A stretch of DNA of 18,456 nt from NCBI GenBank assembly GCA_002351955.1, contig DEHO01000025.1, positions 36,378 to 54,833 on the forward strand. Direction: 5' to 3'. The stretch's first letter is position 1. Every line of letters starts with the position of its first letter. A program made the translations under genes and the position numbers. The stretch is from Flavobacteriales bacterium UBA2798 (lineage in GTDB: Bacteria; Bacteroidota; Bacteroidia; Flavobacteriales_D; UBA2798). Of the stretch, positions 13,256 to 18,456 are shown piece by piece. Under the pieces are notes generated by a model. That model saw nothing but the letters and a program-made list of their open reading frames with translations. It ran no database searches and was not told where the DNA came from.

Positions 13256-14107
13256 TCAGATTTCTGAGAATCGGAATGTTTCCTTTAGACGCACGCCTTT
13301 TTCAGTATGTTGCAATGTGCAGCATTCATTAACAGAATCGTGTTCCAAAAGCAAAACAAATTCTTCGTCGGCAGCTCGTTTCAGAAATCTTTCTTTTTCG
13401 CTGATGGTGAGTAAAGGACGCGTATCATAACCCATTACATAGGGAAGAGGAATGTGCCCGGTCGAAGGTAAAAGATCGGCCATATAAACGATGGTTTTTC
13501 CCTTGTAGCGGATATGCGGAATCATCATACTGTCGGTATGTCCATCTACAAACAAAACATCTATTCCGGGAAATACTTCGGCAGTTAAATCTTCTTTTCG
13601 TTCAATCATTTTTAACTGACCGCTTTCTTTTATGGGTAGAATATTTTCCTTCAGAAAGGAAGCCTTTTCCCGTGGATTAGGTTGAGTAGCCCAACCCCAG
13701 TGACGATCATTGCTCCAGTACGTTGCGTTGGCAAATGCGGGTCGGAATGCGTCTTTTGATTTATCAAATTCAATGGCTCCACCGCAATGGTCAAAATGCA
13801 GGTGAGTGAGAAACACATCCGTGATCTGGTCGCGCGAGAAGCCTAATTTTTGCAATGAAGAATCGAGTGTAGCATCGCCATGAAGGAAATAGTGTGAGAA
13901 AAATTTCTCATCCTGCTTGTTTCCGATCCCAGTGTCTACAAGCATCAAACGCTTTCCGTCTTCGATCAGTAAACAGCGCATAGCCCATGTGCACATGTTG
14001 TTTTCATCTGCAGGATTGGTTCGTTGCCAGATGGTTTTCGGTACAACACCAAACATGGCTCCACCGTCGAGTTTGAAATTTCCTGTTTCGAGTACGTATA
14101 ACTTCAT
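13256..14107 (-). CDS. MBL-fold metallo-hydrolase
   Basis: This 283-residue protein has the metallo-beta-lactamase fold metal site. It shows HLHFDH at 102-107 (His102, His104, Asp106, His107), His190 in VDGHTDSMM, Asp211 in YMADLLPS and His256 in LLLEHDS, giving a full two-metal site. The N-terminal strand includes LMLVDTGIGNK (54-64). The overall form resembles the lactonase/AiiA-like and organophosphate-hydrolase branch, but the substrate cannot be read from the sequence. There is no signal peptide, so it is cytosolic. The ATG overlaps the stop of the membrane protein gene upstream by four bases (ATGA), so the two are co-translated. It ends tail to tail with the kinase gene. Confidence 0.93.
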   Translation of the reverse strand: MKLYVLETGNFKLDGGAMFGVVPKTIWQRTNPADENNMCTWAMRCLLIEDGKRLMLVDTGIGNKQDEKFFSHYFLHGDATLDSSLQKLGFSRDQITDVFLTHLHFDHCGGAIEFDKSKDAFRPAFANATYWSNDRHWGWATQPNPREKASFLKENILPIKESGQLKMIERKEDLTAEVFPGIDVLFVDGHTDSMMIPHIRYKGKTIVYMADLLPSTGHIPLPYVMGYDTRPLLTISEKERFLKRAADEEFVLLLEHDSVNECCTLQHTEKGVRLKETFRFSEI

Positions 14108-14751
14108 GGTAATTCTTCGTAATCTGTGTATTCTCCCTGGTCGTTTTTGTTGCCGCGATCATTTCGGTTGGTGCCGGTAATTTTTTCCATTATCCAATTC
14201 ACCGCTTTGGAGGTAACCATAATACTGTTCATGATATTCACAAGTAGCATGATGATGCCCAAAAAGGCAATGATCCATCCGATGATGATTGTATCGTACA
14301 AATCCTTTACCGAAACAGCAAACCAGGTGTTGGCATTATTTATTAGAATTTCGGGATGCGTAATTCCAAATGAAAAATAAACCATCGCAACAAGGATCAG
14401 CAACGATTCCCATGCCATATTGATGTTTGTATTTTCCATTCTGAAATTGTTCATCTGAACCATAATTCGTGTCTGTCTCAATCGTCCTGCCAAATGAGCG
14501 TATAGAATACTAATTCCAACCAACGTAATCAGAATGCGTGGCGCTCCGGGCTTTGCGGTGTACTCGGCGGTAACCATGGCGCAAAGTGAGACAAGAAAGT
14601 AGGTGTTCAGAATTTTAAACAGGAAAGTTTCGAACCAGGGACGCTCAGATAAACCGGTAAGCAGCCGGTAAATCAACATGAAAAAACTCCAGATCCCACT
14701 AAAGACAATAAAAACGATCCCGAGAAAGAAAATGTACTTTAATAATTCCAT
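14104..14751 (-). CDS. Integral membrane protein of unknown function
   Basis: This 215-residue protein has about five hydrophobic helices, around residues 5-27, 43-62, 73-88, 114-130 and 152-172. A hydrophilic, charged C-terminal tail follows (about 185-215, rich in Asn, Asp, Arg and Glu). I do not recognise a family. The first helix begins directly at the ATG at 14751, and no better start is seen. It is coupled to the MBL hydrolase by a four-base overlap. The upstream intergenic region carries 7-base repeats. A role as a membrane partner of the hydrolase is possible but only contextual. Confidence 0.8.
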   Translation of the reverse strand: MELLKYIFFLGIVFIVFSGIWSFFMLIYRLLTGLSERPWFETFLFKILNTYFLVSLCAMVTAEYTAKPGAPRILITLVGISILYAHLAGRLRQTRIMVQMNNFRMENTNINMAWESLLILVAMVYFSFGITHPEILINNANTWFAVSVKDLYDTIIIGWIIAFLGIIMLLVNIMNSIMVTSKAVNWIMEKITGTNRNDRGNKNDQGEYTDYEELP

Positions 14752-14771
14752 AGGGTAAAGATATGTTTAAT

Positions 14772-14865
14772 TGGTGAAAAGTGACAGGTGAAAAATGAAA
14801 AGTGAAAGGGGTAACTAAGCACCATTCTCTGTTCACCGTTCACCAATCACTGTTCACCGTTCACT
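14772..14865. repeat. GGTGAA / TTCACC 7-base repeat cluster
   Basis: The left part (14772-14809) holds GGTGAA at 14773-14778 and 14787-14792 plus shorter GTGAA variants. The right part (14831-14865) holds TTCACC at 14832-14837, 14839-14844 and 14853-14858, and TTCACT at 14860-14865. Two blocks of GTTCACCGTTCAC are separated by ATCAC-like sequence. The two sides are inverted relative to each other and could pair in RNA or single-stranded DNA. The cluster fills the gap between the MutS-family gene stop and the membrane protein gene, so it could form a processing or termination structure. No T-run of terminator type follows. Confidence 0.65.
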
Positions 14866-14866
14866 A

Positions 14867-16675
14867 TCATGGTTCGCCATCAATAATATTCATCTTTTTT
14901 AACAGAAAACTTGCGTTTTTGTTTCGGGCAATTCCTTTTTGGAGGCGGTAATCAAAGCTAAGGTTTTCTCCTTCAATGGTACTTTCGAAACAATAGTTAC
15001 TGATTTTTCCCGGGTGTGATGTTTCTAGTTCTCCCAGTTCCAAATCGTGTGTGGCGATGCATCCGATGCAGTTTGTTTTTATCAGGCGAAGAATCAATTG
15101 CCGGCTGCCGTTTAGTTTGTCTTCACTGTTGGTTCCTCTTAACATTTCATCAATAAGTACCAGCGAAAACCCATTTTCACTAATGCGGTTTTGAATGTGC
15201 TTTAAGCGTAACAATTCTGCATGAAACAATGAAACATTTTCATGCAACGAATCGCTTTGACGTAAAGAGGTAAGCAGTTGCAGGGGATGAAAAACAAATG
15301 AACGTGCACATACTTTTGTTCCGCAATGTGCAAGAATGCTATTTATACCAATACTCCGGAGGAATGTACTTTTTCCCGACATATTGGATCCTGTAATCAG
15401 AATTATGCTTTCATTTTTTCCAATTGAAAAGTCGTTGGAAATCCTTGATTTTTCGGCAATAAATGGGTGTCCTATTTCTATTCCGTGAATTTCTCGCGCT
15501 GTGGTCAATTCAGGAGTGCAAAACTGTGGATGATTAAAATTCCAGGCAGCAAACGAACTCAACTCTTCCAATTGAGAAGTTGCGGTAAACCAGCTGGCCA
15601 TTCTTGACCTGTATTGTTGAGCCCATTCGTGAAGCCGGGTTGCACAAAAAAGATCGTATGCAATGGTTGCGTTGAGCAGCACGAATACCAATGGGTTTAA
15701 GCGTCGATCAAATCGCTCGCTGATTTGAGTAAGTTCTCTGAATGCTTTTTCAGCTTCCTTAAGATCGTTTTGAATTGTAATTGTTGCTGACGATTCAAAC
15801 TTCTCCTCCGAAATAAGTTTCCATACCTGTGCGTAGGTCTTCAATTGATCTTTTAGTCCATCCAATCCTGCATGAGCCTCTTGGAGCTGTCGGATTAAAA
15901 CCAGTGCTACCGAAAGCGAGATGCCTGATGCCCATAACCCGTAATTTGTTTCTCCGGTAAAGTAGGTTCCCAACCATCCCGCAGTTACAAGAAGCGGTAA
16001 GGCTATTCGCAGGATGTACAAGAGTTTAATATTTCCTGTTGGAGAATAGTTTTCCGACCACTGATAGAGTGCGCTCTCGGGGGACTTGTCCTCATCATTT
16101 TTGAGCATCAGTGCAAGAAGCAATTCCCGGAATTCTGTTTTTTCAGCCAGTTCCTCTATTGCAGATTGCCGATCTTTTATTTGTTGATTTTCAATGGGTG
16201 GTTCGGTCAGAATAGTTGCAAGTTTAGCCCTTCCTCCCGGTGAATAGCATCGGGAAATACGATGGAAAAGTGATTGCTCACCAAATACATCCAGATCATG
16301 CGCATAGCTGGATGCTTCTTCATGCGCGCTGCCATTGTTCAGCATGGATGCTTTTCCTTCGAGAAGAACTATTTCGTTAGCAACAACTTTTTCCCTTCGC
16401 TTGAGAAGATCTTTATCATTACTCAGTTTAATATGTTTGATGACTGCAATTATGAACGCAATAAACAGAAACGCAGATGTGGCAACAAAAAGGGAGTCGC
16501 TGTTTTTTATTCCATACCAACCCAAAGCAAGCGCACAACTAAATAGCAACAGACGTAAAAACGTAATTCTGTTTATTTTTTTTTCAGTTTCACCAATTTC
16601 CTGATCGAGTATTTGTTTTCGGTTATTGTAGTAGTTAGAAATGGTATTCATGTTGATCTTTATTGTTGCTGCCAT
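14867..16675 (-). CDS. Membrane-anchored MutS-family ATPase
   Basis: This 602-residue protein ends in a MutS ATPase domain: Walker A GSNMSGKST (429-437), the region SLRQSDSLHENVSLFHAELL (470-489), Walker B FSLVLIDEMLRGTNS with Asp509-Glu510, and ATHD with His543. Before it lies a MutS core-like segment, DLDVFGEQSLFHRI (127-140) and then GRAKLATILTEPP (148-160). It lacks the N-terminal mismatch-recognition domain with the Phe-x-Glu motif, so it is not the repair MutS. It has hydrophobic helices at about 38-55 and 62-80, a further pair near 218-262, and one near 327-345, which suggests membrane attachment. Similar proteins are common in Bacteroidota under the name 'DNA mismatch repair protein MutS', but their role is not known. 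The start at 16675 gives MAATIKINMN; an in-frame ATG at 16651 (MNTISNYY) is a good alternative. It is divergent from purL. Confidence 0.9.
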   Translation of the reverse strand: MAATIKINMNTISNYYNNRKQILDQEIGETEKKINRITFLRLLLFSCALALGWYGIKNSDSLFVATSAFLFIAFIIAVIKHIKLSNDKDLLKRREKVVANEIVLLEGKASMLNNGSAHEEASSYAHDLDVFGEQSLFHRISRCYSPGGRAKLATILTEPPIENQQIKDRQSAIEELAEKTEFRELLLALMLKNDEDKSPESALYQWSENYSPTGNIKLLYILRIALPLLVTAGWLGTYFTGETNYGLWASGISLSVALVLIRQLQEAHAGLDGLKDQLKTYAQVWKLISEEKFESSATITIQNDLKEAEKAFRELTQISERFDRRLNPLVFVLLNATIAYDLFCATRLHEWAQQYRSRMASWFTATSQLEELSSFAAWNFNHPQFCTPELTTAREIHGIEIGHPFIAEKSRISNDFSIGKNESIILITGSNMSGKSTFLRSIGINSILAHCGTKVCARSFVFHPLQLLTSLRQSDSLHENVSLFHAELLRLKHIQNRISENGFSLVLIDEMLRGTNSEDKLNGSRQLILRLIKTNCIGCIATHDLELGELETSHPGKISNYCFESTIEGENLSFDYRLQKGIARNKNASFLLKKMNIIDGEP

Positions 16676-16945
16676 TATCCCTTCATTGAAATTAGATTAC
16701 TCAAGGTAGAATTTTTGTGTTTTTGCTCAATGAAGTAAGTGGTTTGCAAAACTAAGCCATTTGATAGTATACTCTTTGTAGGAATTTTAGTTGTTTGAAT
16801 TTGAGACAATTGAGATTGAGACCTGTTTTTTTTCAGGTTTTGTAGAATTAATCGCCTGTTACTGACAATCTCCCCGAATATGTTTAAAACTCCTCTCTTT
16901 TCAAGCCCATTTTCACTATAAATTTGCCGCGTAAACAACACCATC
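16676..16945. other. Divergent intergenic region between the MutS-family gene and purL
   Basis: This 270-base gap has no supported gene. It contains a perfect 9-base inverted repeat, CTTCATTGA (16681-16689) with TCAATGAAG (16727-16735). It also has a short hairpin ACCTG-T8-CAGGT (16821-16838) and three TTGAGA copies (16801-16806, 16810-16815, 16816-16821). I do not see a purine riboswitch core or a convincing PurR-type palindrome, although I cannot fold the RNA here. Confidence 0.5.
16919..16926 (+). promoter_or_regulatory. Probable purL -7 element
   Basis: TAAATTTG (16919-16926) matches the Bacteroidota -7 consensus TAnnTTTG exactly and lies 19 bases before the purL ATG. No clear TTTG is present at the usual -33 distance, so the assignment rests on the -7 box and position alone. 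Confidence 0.5.
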
Positions 16946-18456
16946 ATGAGTATGATTCCCGTTGGCGAACCCGCCACACTTGAGCAGGCAAAACAGCTTG
17001 GACTTCTTCCCGAAGAATTTGAAAAGATCAAAGAATTTCTGGGCCGCACTCCCAACTTCACTGAGCTTTCAGTGTATTCGGTAATGTGGAGCGAGCACTG
17101 TTCGTATAAAAATTCAATTGTTTGGCTCAAGACCTTGCCTAAGGATGGTCCGCACATGCTGGCTAAGGCAGGTGAGGAAAATGCGGGATTGGTGGATATC
17201 GGAAACGGATTGGCTTGTGCGTTTAAAATCGAATCGCACAATCACCCTTCTGCAATCGAACCTTATCAAGGTGCAGCTACCGGTGTTGGTGGTATCAATC
17301 GCGATATTTTCACAATGGGTGCTCGTCCTGTTGCTCAGTTAAATTCACTTCGATTCGGAAATATTGATGATGCCCGAACCAAATGGCTCGTTAAGGGGGT
17401 CTCCAAGGGAATCGGTGATTATGGTAATGCATTCGGTATTCCCATTGTTGGTGGTGAAGTCTTTTTTGATGAAAGTTTCAGCACTAATCCGCTTGTAAAT
17501 GCTTTCTCTGCGGGAATCATGAAAGTGGGAGAGATGATTTCCGCTACGTCTGATGGTCCGGGAAATCCAGTTTTCATAGTTGGTTCTTCAACCGGTAAAG
17601 ACGGGATTCACGGTGCTGCATTTGCATCGAAAGATATTTCAGAGGATTCAGCAAAAGATCTCCCATCGGTTCAGGTTGGGGATCCGTTCATGGAAAAACT
17701 TCTGCTGGAGGCTACAATGGAATTGAAATATACCAATTGTATTGTTGGTATGCAGGATATGGGTGCTGCAGGAATTGCCTGTTCTACCAGTGAAATGTCG
17801 GCGAAAAAAGGATTGGGAATGAAAATCGATCTTTCCAAAGTTCCGGCGCGTCAGGAAGGAATGAAGCCTTTCGAATTCCTCCTTTCAGAATCGCAGGAAC
17901 GCATGCTGATCGTAGTGGAAAAAGGAAAAGAATCGGAAGTACAGCGCATTTTTGATAAATGGGATCTGAATTGTGCGCAAATTGGAGAAGTCACCGATAC
18001 AGGATGGTTGGAATATTATTTTGAAGGGGAGCTTGTGGGGTATGTTCCTGCAGATTCTCTTGTATTGGGTGGAGGCGCTCCGGTTTATAAGCGCGAGTGG
18101 TCGGAGCCGGCTTATTTTGCAGAGACAAAAAAGTTTTCGATCGATTCCTTGTCGGAGCCGTCTGCAGATGAGATCAAAAAATATGCACTGCAACTTTTGG
18201 CTCAGCCCAATATTGCATCCAAACGTTGGATCTACGAACAATACGATTCGATGGTGGGAACCATTAATATGGGAACAAACAAACCATCGGATGCAGGAAT
18301 TGTAAACCTGAAAGGCACCGATGCTGCATTGGCTATGTCGGTCGATTGCAATTCACGTTATGTATTTGCAGATCCTGAAACCGGATGTGCAATTGCAGTT
18401 TCTGAAGCAGCGCGCAACATCACTTGTTCGGGAGGAGAACCTTCGGCTATTACCAA
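16946..18456 (+). CDS. purL: Phosphoribosylformylglycinamidine synthase, PurL (partial, 3' end beyond window)
   Basis: The frame is open from the ATG at 16946 to the right edge, giving 503 residues. It is the single-chain small PurL type, about 740 residues when complete. PurL converts FGAR, ATP and glutamine-derived ammonia to FGAM in step four of purine synthesis, working with PurS and PurQ. Visible motifs are MWSEHCSYKNS (47-57) with the catalytic His51, KIESHNHPSAIEPYQGAATG (94-113), GGINRDIFTMGARPVAQLNS, the ATP/structural regions GIPIVGGEVFFD and VGDPFMEKLLLEA, and MQDMGAAGI with later MVGTINMGTNKPSDAGIV. A second ATG at 16952 (MIPVGEP) could also be used. The gene is divergent from the MutS-family gene. 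Confidence 0.96.
   Translation, partial: MSMIPVGEPATLEQAKQLGLLPEEFEKIKEFLGRTPNFTELSVYSVMWSEHCSYKNSIVWLKTLPKDGPHMLAKAGEENAGLVDIGNGLACAFKIESHNHPSAIEPYQGAATGVGGINRDIFTMGARPVAQLNSLRFGNIDDARTKWLVKGVSKGIGDYGNAFGIPIVGGEVFFDESFSTNPLVNAFSAGIMKVGEMISATSDGPGNPVFIVGSSTGKDGIHGAAFASKDISEDSAKDLPSVQVGDPFMEKLLLEATMELKYTNCIVGMQDMGAAGIACSTSEMSAKKGLGMKIDLSKVPARQEGMKPFEFLLSESQERMLIVVEKGKESEVQRIFDKWDLNCAQIGEVTDTGWLEYYFEGELVGYVPADSLVLGGGAPVYKREWSEPAYFAETKKFSIDSLSEPSADEIKKYALQLLAQPNIASKRWIYEQYDSMVGTINMGTNKPSDAGIVNLKGTDAALAMSVDCNSRYVFADPETGCAIAVSEAARNITCSGGEPSAIT

Noticed and set aside
14772..14865. CRISPR array
   Set aside because: Units are 6-7 bases with no spacers of regular length and no cas genes nearby.
16675..17241. 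Minus-strand frame of 188 codons across the start of purL
   Set aside because: It runs antisense through the conserved start of purL and the intergenic region, with low-complexity composition and no recognisable motif.

Overview
This window looks like a chromosomal segment of a member of the Bacteroidota. The evidence is the gene content (GH3-family protein, DUF2797, DUF6428, YwqK/MORN-variant protein, DUF2807 head-GIN protein, a small Cys-rich 'membrane or secreted' protein next to apbE, single-chain PurL), scarcity of Shine-Dalgarno sequences, and several upstream regions resembling the Bacteroidota -33 TTTG / -7 TAnnTTTG promoter with a 20-base spacer. The genus cannot be set from the sequence alone. 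I see no tRNA, rRNA, CRISPR, transposase or phage gene.

Layout, left to right. (1) 1-1847, minus: a GH3-type acyl-adenylating enzyme translationally coupled to a secreted protein that is cut by the window edge. (2) 1998-4601, plus: a chain of overlapping genes for a DUF2797 protein (zinc ribbon plus a GIY-YIG-like stretch), an unknown lipoprotein and the flavin transferase ApbE. It is met head-on by a 63-residue one-helix, four-cysteine protein that resembles the Na+-NQR maturation factor NqrM. (3) 5002-5932, minus: an sdpR-sdpI pair with an inverted-repeat operator around its -7 box. (4) 6044-8523, minus: a compact arsenic operon in the order arsR-like pseudogene, arsR, DUF6428, aquaporin, arsenate reductase, with a palindromic operator over the promoter and no arsenite pump. 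(5) 8574-10464, minus: a PagL-like lipid A deacylase candidate overlapping a DUF2807 lipoprotein. (6) 10518-13250, plus: mazG, a secreted MORN-variant protein and a Hanks-type kinase whose start overlaps the MORN gene stop. (7) 13256-16675, minus: an MBL-fold hydrolase coupled to an unknown membrane protein, a block of 7-base repeats, and a membrane-anchored MutS-family ATPase. (8) 16946 to the end, plus: purL, cut by the right edge.

How the genes work together. The arsenic operon is the clearest pathway. ArsC would reduce arsenate to arsenite, the aquaporin would let arsenite leak out down its gradient, ArsR would sense As(III) through a CxC pair, and DUF6428 carries a Cys-rich tail that could hold metalloid. 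A second ArsR-like gene at the head of the operon is broken by one in-frame TAA. The apbE block suggests flavinylation and maturation of Na+-NQR-type complexes encoded elsewhere. The mazG-MORN-kinase run and the membrane MutS protein are less well understood and are the places where new biology is most likely.
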